Source of the DNA: Vibrio variabilis
Lineage (GTDB): Bacteria > Pseudomonadota > Gammaproteobacteria > Enterobacterales > Vibrionaceae
DNA length: 64,000 nucleotides
Assembly: GCF_003263785.1 (NCBI RefSeq)
Contig: NZ_JYJK01000105.1
Span: 27,101 to 91,100, forward strand
Reading direction: 5' to 3'
A model generated the notes under the pieces. The model worked only from the letters and a program-made list of their open reading frames with translations. It ran no database searches and was not told the DNA's origin. Below are positions 28,376-37,175 of the stretch, in pieces. The stretch's first letter is position 1, and every line of letters begins with the position of its first letter. A program made the position numbers and the translations under genes.

Positions 28376-29877
28376 GCTGCTTCCTCATTGACATTTTTAC
28401 CGACAGCGCATGCGAGTAGTTTTTCTTGATCCGCATCCTGAGCCATAAACTCACCGCTTATGTGCCCTTCATGCATCACCAAAATTCGATCGCTCATGCC
28501 GAGTACTTCTGGCATTTCAGATGACACCAAAATGATGCTCATGCCATCTGCTTTAAATTTGTTGATTAGTTGGTAGATTTCTTTCTTCGCGCCCACATCG
28601 ACACCGCGTGTTGGCTCATCCAAAATGAGAACTTTAGGTTTGGTCATCAGTCCTTTGGCAATCGCCACTTTCTGTTGGTTACCGCCTGATAAGTTGCCAA
28701 TAATCTGATCGCGTGTTGGCGTTTTAATGTTGAATAGCTTAATGAAGTCTTCAACAGCCACCACTTCTTCACTGTGTTGAATTTGCATGCCTTTAGACAG
28801 CTGCTCCAATGCGCAAATCGACATGTTTTCTTTTACTGATAAGCCCAGAACCAAACCATCGCCTTTGCGATCCTCTGAAATGTATGCGATACCGTTGGCA
28901 AGACCTTCTTGAGGACTATCTGGATTGATCGTTTTGCCGTTGAGAATTACCTCACCCGATTGACGTTTTAGTGCGCCATAGATGATTTTCATCAGCTCTG
29001 TGCGCCCTGCGCCCATCAAACCGGAAATGCCAAGAATTTCACCTTGATCCAGAGAGAAACTCACGTCATTGACGCCAGGACCTGAAAGGTTTTTTACTTC
29101 GAGGCTGGTTTTACCGTGAACGGCATCGATTCGCGGATATTGCTCATCAAGCTTACGACCCACCATCATTTCGATCAGCGTATCTTCATCGGTTTCAGCC
29201 ACAGTGCGCTGACCAATAAATTTACCGTCACGTAACACCGTAATATCATCGCAAATCTCGAAGATTTCTTTGAGACGGTGTGAGATGTAAACAATCCCGC
29301 AGCCTTGTTCGCGCAGTTCGTTGATCACGCTAAATAGCGATTCCGTCTCAGTATCGGTAAGTGCATCGGTGGGTTCATCCATAATGATGACCTTTGACTC
29401 AAATGACAGTGCTTTCGCAATTTCTACCATTTGCTGCTCACCAAGACTAAGCTCGCCAAGCGGTGTCTTGGCGCTATGTTTCACGTTTAGTCTCGCCAAT
29501 AGGCGATCTGCCTCGGCATACATCTGCGACCATAAAATGCGACCAAACGCATTGGTTTTTTCACGGCCTAGGAAGATATTTTCTGCAATAGTGAGCTCAG
29601 GAATAAGATTGAGCTCTTGGTGAATGATACTGATTCCCGCTTGCTGAGAATCACGCGGACCTTTAAAGGAAACGTCTTGGTCTTGATAGCGAAGTTCGCC
29701 AGAATCTTTTGAATAGATACCCGTCAGCACTTTCATAAGCGTCGATTTACCCGCGCCGTTTTCACCAAGCAATGCCATCACTTTTCCGGGATACACATTT
29801 AAGCTGGCTTTATCCAAAGCTTTCACTCCCGGGAAAGCTTTTTCAATCTCGCTGAGTTGTAAAATGGGTTGCAGCAT
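28372..29877 (-). CDS. rbsA: Ribose ABC transporter ATP-binding protein
   Basis: Double-ABC ATPase powering ribose uptake, 501 residues. The first cassette has Walker A GENGAGKSTLMKVLTG, signature LSLGEQQMVEIAKAL and Walker B VIIMDEPTDAL. The second cassette has a degenerate Walker A (SGLMGAGRTELMKIIYG), signature LSGGNQQKVAIAKGL and VLILDEPTRGVD, the usual asymmetry of RbsA/MglA proteins. It follows rbsD by about 50 bases and overlaps rbsC. Frame intact. Confidence 0.95.
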   Translation of the reverse strand: MLQPILQLSEIEKAFPGVKALDKASLNVYPGKVMALLGENGAGKSTLMKVLTGIYSKDSGELRYQDQDVSFKGPRDSQQAGISIIHQELNLIPELTIAENIFLGREKTNAFGRILWSQMYAEADRLLARLNVKHSAKTPLGELSLGEQQMVEIAKALSFESKVIIMDEPTDALTDTETESLFSVINELREQGCGIVYISHRLKEIFEICDDITVLRDGKFIGQRTVAETDEDTLIEMMVGRKLDEQYPRIDAVHGKTSLEVKNLSGPGVNDVSFSLDQGEILGISGLMGAGRTELMKIIYGALKRQSGEVILNGKTINPDSPQEGLANGIAYISEDRKGDGLVLGLSVKENMSICALEQLSKGMQIQHSEEVVAVEDFIKLFNIKTPTRDQIIGNLSGGNQQKVAIAKGLMTKPKVLILDEPTRGVDVGAKKEIYQLINKFKADGMSIILVSSEMPEVLGMSDRILVMHEGHISGEFMAQDADQEKLLACAVGKNVNEEAA

Positions 29878-29926
29878 GAGGATGTCCTGTATATTTCGCT
29901 GAACTGAACTCGTAATAGGTGGCGCT

Positions 29927-30346
29927 TTAAAAGACGACGCCAGCTTGGAAAATCACATTGGCGTACGGTGTACACTCGCCCGTTCTCACTACAGCTCTTG
30001 AATCTAGAGTTTTTGTCTTAAAGTCTTCGTGAGAAACATAAGAAATCGAAATTGCTTTACCGCTTGTTTCTCGCTCCTGCTCAATCACGGATAACAAAGC
30101 ATCATGCAACTCAGGGCTCACTTGCTTAAACTCTTCCGCCAAGACAACACCTTCAATCTGAGCCTCAGAAAGGTACACTTTTACCGTATCCAAAAACGCT
30201 GGAACGCCATGAGTCAGAGCGAGATCAATACGCTGAACTTCATCAGCAATCGGAAGGCCAGCGTCACAAATCGTTACCTCATCGGTATGACCCAATGTCG
30301 ACACCAAATAAGAGAGTTCTGAATTTATTAGGGAACTTTTTTTCAT
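29927..30346 (-). CDS. rbsD: D-ribose pyranase
   Basis: Interconverts beta-pyran and beta-furan forms of ribose so that ribokinase can act; 139 residues from the ATG at 30346 (MKKSSLINSELSYLVSTLGH). The conserved block GHTDEVTICDAGLPIADE carries the catalytic His and Asp, and the C-terminal TGECTPYANVIFQAGVVF is typical. The frame is open further upstream to 30415 but family alignment and a GCAGG site support 30346. It is first in rbsDACBKR, downstream of the two RbsR-like operators. Confidence 0.94.
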   Translation of the reverse strand: MKKSSLINSELSYLVSTLGHTDEVTICDAGLPIADEVQRIDLALTHGVPAFLDTVKVYLSEAQIEGVVLAEEFKQVSPELHDALLSVIEQERETSGKAISISYVSHEDFKTKTLDSRAVVRTGECTPYANVIFQAGVVF

Positions 30347-30456
30347 TTTTATACCTGCTTCATGCGGCTTTATTAAGTCTGTAGGGCTTGAATAACCATC
30401 AAACAACGGTTTCAAAAGTAGAGGGCATCACTACCTGGTCGCTGTTGATAAAACAA

Positions 30457-30476
30457 TCATCGAAACGTTTCGATGA
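30457..30476. promoter_or_regulatory. RbsR-type operator O1
   Basis: A perfect 20-base palindrome with core CATCGAAACGTTTCGATG and central CG, the classic LacI-family form. It is 111 bases upstream of the rbsD ATG and close to where the promoter should lie. Confidence 0.85.
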
Positions 30477-30523
30477 CAATCCTAGCGTAGAGAGTGTAAA
30501 GATCGAGAGAGGTAGCATTTAAC

Positions 30524-30539
30524 TGTGATTTAGATCGCT
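30524..30539. promoter_or_regulatory. Possible CRP site of the rbs operon
   Basis: TGTGATTTAGATCGCT fits TGTGA-N6-TCACA in the left half and two bases of the right half. It lies between the two RbsR operators. CRP activation of rbs is known in enteric bacteria; this site is inferred. Confidence 0.35.
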
Positions 30540-30540
30540 T

Positions 30541-30558
30541 CATCGAAACGTTTCGATG
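30541..30558. promoter_or_regulatory. RbsR-type operator O2
   Basis: The same 18-base palindrome as O1, CATCGAAACGTTTCGATG, with a centre-to-centre distance of 83 bases (about eight helical turns). Same-face spacing would allow cooperative or looped binding. The remaining gap to 30757 shows only small inverted repeats. Confidence 0.8.
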
Positions 30559-30757
30559 CATTTTTCGTGAATGGATTCAAATTCCCATTCAGAGAGATTT
30601 TTGACTGGACAAAGAGAGTATGAAAGTAGCTTCATGCCCCACAAATAAGGCTTAGTCGGGCACTGAATAGGATAAAAATCAAAGAGAGTGAATAGCTACA
30701 CCCAAGTAATCTCAAGACTCAGATATCTAGAGATTGACCTGGATAAAATTATGCGAA

Positions 30758-32377
30758 TTACATATTGGCAGAAATGTAGGGACCAGAGGCATAATGGCAG
30801 CCAATAGCTTTGAGGGACTCTAGTTGGCCTTGTGTTTCAACACCTTCGGCAATAGTCTCAATGTTTAGCACTTTGGCGAGACTGACAATCGCTTTCGCCA
30901 CCTGCTCTACTGAACGATCTTGTGCGATTTCTGCTACCAACTGCGCGCCAACTTTAAGCTTTTGCAATGGCAGTTCGCGAAGCTCGGATATAGATATGTG
31001 ACCCATACCAAAATCTGCCACGGTAATTTGACAACCAAGCTCAACTAATTGGTACAGCTCATCCACACAACGTTTCTTAGACAACATGTCCTCGAACACT
31101 TCAAGCACCAAACAATGCGCTGGAAGATGATACTTGGTGAGAATCTCTGTTACTTCTTTAATAAACAATCCATGACCAAAGTTCTTAGAAGAGACTTTTA
31201 CCGCCACGGTTTTTAGTTCACCAACCGAGGCGTACTTACACGCTTGCTCGATAGTGAACAAATTCAGTTTTCGGATCAGCTGAGACTCTTCGGCGATAGG
31301 AATGAACTCAAATCTATCCACATCACCGAACATCGAGTCGCTCCACTCTAGTCGACTTTTAAAGGCAACAATACGATGCGTTTCAAGCTCAACAACGGGT
31401 AAGAAGCTGACCTCTAGCTTGTGTGATTCGATAGCTTGTGAGAGGCGTTGAGCCATCGCTGTTTTGCGCCCCCACTGCTCACCCATTGCTTCGTCATAAC
31501 TCATCCAGGTGGTTTGACACTGCTTGGCACGGTACATAGCGAGATCCGCTTGCTTTAGTAGCAGACTGGTTGGCACGTTGCGACTCACGTTTGTGGTCAC
31601 TCCTACAGACGCAGAACCTCGTTCAGATTTATTACCGACTTCGATGAAGGCGATGGCATCAACCAAATGTTGAGCGTAATGCTCCGCCCGAGTTTGTGAG
31701 CAATTAGGCAGGAGTGCGACAAACTCATCCCCACCAAGTCTAGCAACAACACCGTTGTCCCCTACTGCCGCTCTAAAGCGCTTCGCTACATCTTGAAGGA
31801 ACAAATCGCCGAAATCATGCCCTTTACTGTCGTTGATAGACTTAAACTCATTGAGATCGATTAACAACAACGAATACGGGTGATCTGTTTGTTGTTCTTC
31901 AACAAGAAAACGTTGCAGATGCTCAAAGAAAGAGGTGCGGTTTGGAAGACGAGTCAGCGGATCAAAATAAGCGAGATCGCTCAGTTTATCGTTGAGGTGT
32001 TTTTCAGACGTCACATCGCGTTTGACCGCAATGTAATAGGACTTGCCCAAATAGTTGAAAGGACTGATATGAGCATGTTCGATAAACAGCGAGCCGTTTT
32101 TCGTTTTGTTAACCAGTTCGCCTACCCAATCTTTACCTTGAAGCAGCTTCGACCACATATCCTCATAGGTTGCTAATGTGGTTTTTCCTGACTTCAGCAG
32201 TTTCGGGTTTTTGCCCAAGACTTCTTCGCGGGCATAACCAGTTAGCTTGACGAACTGATCGTTGACGAAACAAATTTGAGCTTGTTCGTCAGTAATAATG
32301 ATAGCAACAGACGCGCTCTCTAGCGCCGACTCCATCAAACCTAACGACAATTCAAAATCCATATAACGCAACGCCAT
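30758..32377 (-). CDS. PAS-GGDEF protein with degenerate EAL domain
   Basis: Soluble c-di-GMP-type signalling protein, about 539 residues from the ATG at 32377; the frame is open to 32476 and starts at 32362 or later are also possible. Domains in order: PAS (about 15-130: IIITDEQAQICFVNDQF, TGYAREEVLGKNP); GGDEF (about 140-300: PLTRLPNRTSFFEH, then an intact RLGGDEFVALL); EAL-like (about 310-539). The EAL domain lacks key residues: the EAL triad position reads KSR in IVAFKSRLEW, DDFG is ADFG, and the KID position is KVG, while AEGVET remains. Predicted: active diguanylate cyclase with a catalytically dead EAL used for binding or sensing. No membrane segment is visible. Confidence 0.87.
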   Translation of the reverse strand: MALRYMDFELSLGLMESALESASVAIIITDEQAQICFVNDQFVKLTGYAREEVLGKNPKLLKSGKTTLATYEDMWSKLLQGKDWVGELVNKTKNGSLFIEHAHISPFNYLGKSYYIAVKRDVTSEKHLNDKLSDLAYFDPLTRLPNRTSFFEHLQRFLVEEQQTDHPYSLLLIDLNEFKSINDSKGHDFGDLFLQDVAKRFRAAVGDNGVVARLGGDEFVALLPNCSQTRAEHYAQHLVDAIAFIEVGNKSERGSASVGVTTNVSRNVPTSLLLKQADLAMYRAKQCQTTWMSYDEAMGEQWGRKTAMAQRLSQAIESHKLEVSFLPVVELETHRIVAFKSRLEWSDSMFGDVDRFEFIPIAEESQLIRKLNLFTIEQACKYASVGELKTVAVKVSSKNFGHGLFIKEVTEILTKYHLPAHCLVLEVFEDMLSKKRCVDELYQLVELGCQITVADFGMGHISISELRELPLQKLKVGAQLVAEIAQDRSVEQVAKAIVSLAKVLNIETIAEGVETQGQLESLKAIGCHYASGPYISANM

Positions 32378-32608
32378 GTTTACAACTAATGTTTTACCGA
32401 GTATTACAAAGCGAACATGATAGGGTTTAATGGAACCAACATCAAATAAAACGTCAAAAAGCCGATGATTTAGCAACAGTTTTTTGACGCACCATAAACT
32501 ATTGGTACTAATTTAGATAACCAAAGAGAAAGTCACCTAACATGTGCCCACATTAGGTGACCTAAAGACAAGTTGGCAAGCGCCACAAAGCGCAATTGAG
32601 AGCGGGTT

Positions 32609-33178
32609 CTAATCGTTATTGATTTGTTTGATAACTCGACATGGGTTACCTACTGCAAGCGTGTTGGCCGGAATGTCTTTAGTGACCACACTGCCCGCAC
32701 CAATCACTGCATTATCACCTATCGTAACGCCGGGACAAACGATCGCCCCTCCGCCGATCCAAACGTTATTGCCGATTTTAATGGGTAAACCAAATTCAAC
32801 TTCGTCTTCAACGCGGCCTTTGACATCTAATGGATGACCTGCCGTGTAGATTTGAACATTTGGCGCGAATAGTACGTTGTCTCCAATTTCGACCACGTTG
32901 ACATCCAGGATCACGCAATTGAAGTTTCGCGTAGAAGTTCTTACCTACGTGAATGTTTTCTCCATAGTCGCAGCGAAACGGGGCTCAAGATATAGGTTAC
33001 CTTTACGGTTAGGGATCAACGCTTCTTGCGCTTCCTTCCATTCGGGTGTGTTCGGAATGCTATCGTTGAGTTTCTTTAGTGTATGGCGGCACCTCACTCG
33101 CGCGGATAGCAGCTCTTCATCCCAAGCTAAATAAGGCTCGCCTGCCAGCATTTTTTCTCGTTCTGTTCTTGTCGACAT
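32609..33178 (-). CDS. maa: Sugar O-acetyltransferase (maltose/galactoside type), two sequence indels
   Basis: Hexapeptide-repeat acetyltransferase using acetyl-CoA on a sugar; about 189 residues after repair. The start MSTRTEREKMLAGEPYLAWD matches the Maa/LacA N-terminal cap. Left-handed beta-helix repeats follow: IGDNVLFAPNVQIYTAGHPL (with the catalytic His), IGNNVWIGGGAIVCPGVTIG and IGAGSVVTKDIPANTLAVGNP. One G is missing near 32975 and one T is extra in 32925-32927; the errors compensate and together restore YGENIHVGKNFYANFNCVIL. The ATG at 33178 has GGAAG upstream. Confidence 0.88.
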
Positions 33179-33321
33179 CTTTTCTTCCAACAATGTTACG
33201 GACTGTTTGTATTCAAAAACGTAATATTGAGGACAATGTCAGAATTCTGTCATAGCAGCACCATATTTTCTTCGAATCGTTGCCGCCATCACACTTGGTG
33301 GAATTAAAATGAGAAGTAAAT

Positions 33322-34013
33322 TTAGTCGGCTGAGAGAAGTTTTATCAGCGCTTTTGCAGCGGCCTCAGAGCTGGCTGGGTTTTGGCCTGTCACGAGTAGA
33401 CCGTCAACGACAACATACTCTTGCCAGTCGGGTGCATTGGAAAAACTCGCGCCACGCTTTACAAGTTCATCTTGCAGCGAAAAAGGCACAATATCTGTTA
33501 ACCCAACGGCCTGCTCCTCGCTGTTACTAAAGCCCGTGACCTGTTTACCTTCAACCATTGGGGATTCGTCTTCATTGGCGGCATTAATCAATACTCCAGC
33601 GGCATGGCAGACAGCCCTATCGGTTTATGAGCAGTATAGAAGTCGTCAATCAATGTGACAGAGTCTGGGTCACAAGTTAGATCCCAAAGCGGGCCGTGAC
33701 CACCTGGATAAAATACCGCATCATAGTCCGCTTCTCTTACTTCTACCAAGCGGAGAGTGTTAGTTAGATGGGTTTTCGCCACTTCGTCAGCTTCGAAACG
33801 TTGAGTGGCCGGAGTTTGCTGCTCGGCTAGTTGGCTGTTTGGGTCAATTGGAGGGTGGCCACCAGCGGGTGAACATAATGTGATATGCAAGCCGGCATCT
33901 TTGAACACATAGTAAGGCGCAGCAAACTCCTCAAGCCAAAAGCCAGTTTTGTGTTCAGTCTCTCCCATCCGACTATGTGATGTTAGAACCATCAGAATTT
34001 TTTTTTGGCTCAC
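33322..34013 (-). CDS. DJ-1/PfpI-family protein, one sequence indel
   Basis: Class I glutamine-amidotransferase-like protein, about 230 residues after repair. The GTG at 34013 gives MSQKKILMVLTSHSRMGE, then TGFWLEEFAAPYYVFKDAG and AVFYPGGHGPLWDL. The C3 run at 33615-33617 is one base short; adding it yields IGAVCHAAGVLINA, the nucleophile elbow with the conserved Cys and following His. This places it with HchA-like/type 1 glutamine amidotransferase-domain proteins (glyoxalase III or chaperone activity in relatives). It is 126 bases before the GST gene stop on the same strand and may share a detoxification role, by inference. Confidence 0.88.
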
Positions 34014-34138
34014 TCTCTGCTCTCCATTAGGCGCTCTTTATAAACCTAGTGAAATGCTGAGATTTTTCAAATACAAAGGATGATTAATCATCATCCTTTT
34101 TCCTTCCATTCGGCATTTAACGAAAGTGCGGCTAGAAT

Positions 34139-34756
34139 TTAATTTTGTATAGCCGGACGAGAGGAGACGTCATCAAACCAACGCTTGATGTTATGGTTGG
34201 TCTCGAACACATCAACCTTGAGCGCATTGACCGCGACAAAAACAAAAATATAGGCACTGATGTCTGCAATGGTGTAATTGTCTGTCGCCACGTACTTAGA
34301 CTTACCCAACTGCTTGTCGAGTTTAGGCAAGAATAACTCAACTCGATGCTTCGCTTCTTCTCCCCATGCTTCAACGCAATTTTCTCGGTCGCTGTAGATA
34401 CCTGATAGATTTCTAAACGCCTGGAATGCATTTTGGATGCCGTCAATCTCGACGATGCGATTCCACATTTCAACCTTGGCTCGCTCTAGTGTGCTGGCGC
34501 CAAATAGGTTGAGATCGTTTGGCGTAATTTCATCAAAATAGCGGCTGATTGCTACCGTTTCACTGAGGTAAGTGCCATCATCCAACTCAAGCAATGGTAC
34601 TTTTCCGTTTACGCTTTTGTCCTGATAACTTTGGTCTAGGTTTCCCCCTTCCCTAACATTCACTTCCACTCTTTCGATATCGGTAACACCAATTTCTTTT
34701 AGAAATAGATTGAGGCGCTTCGAGCTGACTGTGACCGAGTGATCATACAATTTCAT
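34139..34756 (-). CDS. Glutathione S-transferase family protein
   Basis: Two-domain GST, 205 residues. The thioredoxin-like N-terminus has MKLYDHSVTVSSKRLNLFLK, the cis-Pro region GKVPLLELDDGTYLSETVAI with the conserved SE pair that binds the gamma-glutamyl group, and the C-terminal helical domain has DNYTIADISAYIF with the N-capping Asp. The substrate is unknown. It is divergent from the TetR gene, with two operator-like palindromes in between, so it is the likely regulated target. Confidence 0.9.
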   Translation of the reverse strand: MKLYDHSVTVSSKRLNLFLKEIGVTDIERVEVNVREGGNLDQSYQDKSVNGKVPLLELDDGTYLSETVAISRYFDEITPNDLNLFGASTLERAKVEMWNRIVEIDGIQNAFQAFRNLSGIYSDRENCVEAWGEEAKHRVELFLPKLDKQLGKSKYVATDNYTIADISAYIFVFVAVNALKVDVFETNHNIKRWFDDVSSRPAIQN

Positions 34757-34832
34757 GTGTTCATTCCTTTTGGCACGTAGTTTTTAGAGAATTACCATCT
34801 TTATGGACTTTTTGTTTGACCCGCTTTGATTT

Positions 34833-34848
34833 CTAACCGATCGTTTAG
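34833..34848. promoter_or_regulatory. TetR-type operator, copy 1
   Basis: CTAACCGATCGTTTAG is a 16-base palindrome with one mismatched pair. It lies between the divergent gst and tetR genes, 77 bases from the gst start. Confidence 0.6.
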
Positions 34849-34866
34849 ATATACTCTATGCAATAA

Positions 34867-34882
34867 CTAAACGATCGGTCAA
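34867..34882. promoter_or_regulatory. TetR-type operator, copy 2
   Basis: CTAAACGATCGGTCAA is a less symmetric relative of copy 1 and shares CGATCG with it. Taken as a pair, ACCGATCGTTTAG and CTAAACGATCGGT are perfect inverted copies 19 bases apart. Confidence 0.55.
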
Positions 34883-34963
34883 GAATTAATTAGTGAATGA
34901 CGGCAAGTACTTGTACAATGACCAGCAAGTACAGTTTGACGTGGTTTTATCTCCGAGGGGCGT

Positions 34964-35560
34964 ATGGCAAGAAAAGCCAATTTTTGTAAGCAAGAAAAGC
35001 TAGAGCAAGCGATGATGCTGTTTTGGAGTAAGGGCTATGCCAATACGTCTATTAGCGATCTGACTGACACTCTTGCTATTAATCGCTTTAGTCTTTACAA
35101 CAGCTTTGGTGACAAAGAGGCGCTTTATTATCAAGCGCTTGATAACTACTTAACCTCGGTTTCATTTCCCAAGCTAGAGCCGCTTCGAGACTCAGGATCT
35201 GGCGTTGACACCCTCTGTCAATTTCTCAAGGCATTTGCTGACAAACAAAAGCAAGACAGCTGTGGCTGTTTTATTCAGAATGCCGTCGTTGAGCATGCGG
35301 GTGAAAATGACGAGGTATTAAAACGCAGCAACATGCTGTTCGATACTCTAGAGCAGGCTATTGTTGCAACACTAACTCACGCTAAACAGCGCCTTGAAAT
35401 CAGCAACGAACAAGATGTCACTGCAATAGGGCAGTTTGTTATCTGCCAAATGCAAGGAATGCGAGTACTTGGCAAGGCCAAACGCTATACAGAAATTGAT
35501 GTCGCCACAAAAGTCCTTTGTGACTTTTTGAAAGGGCTCAGTGTAAAAACAACCTCTTGA
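34964..35560 (+). CDS. TetR/AcrR-family regulator
   Basis: Transcription factor of 198 residues. N-terminal helix-turn-helix: KLEQAMMLFWSKGYANTSIS followed by DLTDTLAINRFSLYNSFGDK, close to the TetR signature (Tyr in place of the usual TxxSLYxxFxxK pattern is conserved). The C-terminal ligand domain contains a CGCF motif and ends FLKGLSVKTTS, matching TetR_C subtypes of the YcdC/YxaF kind. Start ATG at 34964 with GAGGGG upstream. It is divergent from the GST gene and probably autoregulated through the shared palindromes. Confidence 0.9.
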   Translation: MARKANFCKQEKLEQAMMLFWSKGYANTSISDLTDTLAINRFSLYNSFGDKEALYYQALDNYLTSVSFPKLEPLRDSGSGVDTLCQFLKAFADKQKQDSCGCFIQNAVVEHAGENDEVLKRSNMLFDTLEQAIVATLTHAKQRLEISNEQDVTAIGQFVICQMQGMRVLGKAKRYTEIDVATKVLCDFLKGLSVKTTS

Positions 35561-35582
35561 TGAGAAAATCCAAGAGGCTGCT
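35553..35582 (+). terminator. Weak terminator at the tetR end
   Basis: CCTCTTG (35553-35559) and CAAGAGG (35571-35577) pair around an 11-base loop that includes the stop codon; CTGCTTT follows. Confidence 0.45.
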
Positions 35583-35614
35583 TTAGTGGGGCTGTGATGC
35601 CGCATATCGCTCGA

Positions 35615-36544
35615 TTATTTATACCCGCCTTCAATCATCGGCTCTGCTAATCGCAAACGCACTTTGTTGCGCTGTATTGCCTCTGGCGGCAAGCTGATAA
35701 AGCCAAACTGGTTTAATGTTGGCTTCGATGCATCAGACAGCGTCAGACTGATAAAGTATTCTTCCTGCTGATTAAAATGTTCTCGGTTCGGGGGTAAGTC
35801 GAGGTACATGTAGTAAACACTCGCCAGTGGATAACGTCCTGACAATATGGTTTCTTTATTCACATCGTACGACTCACCAAAGTTATCAATGACGTTTAGC
35901 AAGTTTTGATCGTTAAGATCATCGGTGTAAACCGAATAGCCAATCGCGTCTGACTGCGAGGAGATTTCACTTAGCAATGCGGGCTTGTCGATAACAAAAT
36001 TCGTCGTCGCAAACTCAGCATTGTCGCACGCGACCCACTGAGCAAACGTATCATGTCCTTTTAGTTGATTGTCGATAGCAAATGGAACCATAACGCCAAG
36101 CTCTGTGCCTTGACTATCACGCCAGCGAGTGACGTTAAGCTGCTGGTTACAACCAAAAACGTCCTTAAGCTCAGCAAGGGTTATGGCTTGAGCTGGATTG
36201 TCTTGATTAGCAATAATGGCGATAACGTCAGCGGTAAAAAATAGCTCGGTAGGCTTATAACCTCTTAAATGAGTAAACTTTGCCACTTCATCATCTTGCC
36301 ATTTCCGTGAACTAATACCGAGTAGCAGGTTGTCTTTGGTTAAACTTGTCGCGATATCTTCACTAGCCTGGACATCAATATCGAGTTTCCTGGCTTGTAT
36401 CAATGCTTCCATAAGCGGCACGAGATTGGGTTCAACGGCCACTTTAGAATGTAGCGCACCCAGCGTCTCTGCTTGTAGCAATGGTGAGACTATCATTCCA
36501 CAAGAGAGTGCTGCAGTGCTAAACGCTTTCAAAGTCTTAGTCAC
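35615..36544 (-). CDS. PstS-like periplasmic substrate-binding protein
   Basis: Exported phosphate-binding-like (PBP superfamily) protein of about 309 residues. I chose the GTG at 36544 because GGAGG lies seven bases upstream and the start then overlaps the stop of the OmpA-like gene by eight bases. A signal peptide follows (KAFSTAALSCGMIVSPLLQA, then ETLG). The mature part has DVIAIIANQDNPAQAITLAE and LKDVFGCNQQLNVTRWRDSQ, the FADVFSGKxxxW-type pattern of PstS relatives, and SDAIGYSVYTDD. It closes the adhesin/type I secretion operon. Nothing indicates phosphate uptake here, as there is no pstCAB. A role in the envelope or adhesin function is inferred. Confidence 0.78.
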   Translation of the reverse strand: MTKTLKAFSTAALSCGMIVSPLLQAETLGALHSKVAVEPNLVPLMEALIQARKLDIDVQASEDIATSLTKDNLLLGISSRKWQDDEVAKFTHLRGYKPTELFFTADVIAIIANQDNPAQAITLAELKDVFGCNQQLNVTRWRDSQGTELGVMVPFAIDNQLKGHDTFAQWVACDNAEFATTNFVIDKPALLSEISSQSDAIGYSVYTDDLNDQNLLNVIDNFGESYDVNKETILSGRYPLASVYYMYLDLPPNREHFNQQEEYFISLTLSDASKPTLNQFGFISLPPEAIQRNKVRLRLAEPMIEGGYK

Positions 36545-37175
36545 GAGGCGCCTCCACACTAGTTGAGCTGGTCAAACTTTTCTCTGAAGTAAAAATATCC
36601 CACTGTTGAGTGGCTGACATTTCAGGATGATAGAACACCGCAATGGTTCGGCGTTTACGTTGCTTGAGCTTTTCGGTGTAAAAAGTCACCTCAGTAAACT
36701 CCTGCTCTGAGACTCGTGCGCTATCAATGCCTTTTTGCTCCAGCGCTTCTTTAATCGCTGCCGTTCTGCGCTTAGCCAATGCGCGGTTGTAATCGTTAGT
36801 ACCTTCGGAACTGGTATCACCAATTAACACCACGCTTGCTTGCGGGGTTTGTTTTAGCATGTTTGAGAGTTCAGCTACCTTCGGCTCTTGATCGGGACGT
36901 ATCAGCGATTTGTCGTAATCAAAGTTGACCGTAACCACAACAGGCTTCTCTGAAAACTGCCATTCTGCACAGCCTTCATTATCGACAACCACACCGATTG
37001 GAGTATCTAAACAGCGATCACGCTGATTGATGATGCCATCGCTGTCCTGATCGCGTAGATCATCGATCTGATGACGTGTGGTTTGTGTGTTTGGCGTTTC
37101 TGCACAACCGCTAAGCAGCGACAAGGGCAAACATAGCGTTAGCATAAGAGGTATAGTCTTCACTGTTAGCGTCAT
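36537..37175 (-). CDS. OmpA-family lipoprotein of the adhesin operon
   Basis: Outer-membrane lipoprotein with a peptidoglycan-binding domain, about 212 residues from the ATG at 37175 (MTLTVKTIPLMLTLC). Lipobox LLSGC near residue 24. Next comes a calcium-binding-like thrombospondin type 3 segment, DQDSDGIINQRDRCLDTPIG (about 42-61), then an OmpA C-terminal domain: VTVNFDYDKSLIRPD, GDTSSEGTNDYNRALAKRR and a final KQRKRRTIAVFY. The start overlaps the TolC-like stop (TAATG). Similar proteins sit in Lap-type adhesin clusters; anchoring the secretion complex to the wall is inferred. Confidence 0.85.
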   Translation of the reverse strand: MTLTVKTIPLMLTLCLPLSLLSGCAETPNTQTTRHQIDDLRDQDSDGIINQRDRCLDTPIGVVVDNEGCAEWQFSEKPVVVTVNFDYDKSLIRPDQEPKVAELSNMLKQTPQASVVLIGDTSSEGTNDYNRALAKRRTAAIKEALEQKGIDSARVSEQEFTEVTFYTEKLKQRKRRTIAVFYHPEMSATQQWDIFTSEKSLTSSTSVEAPRD

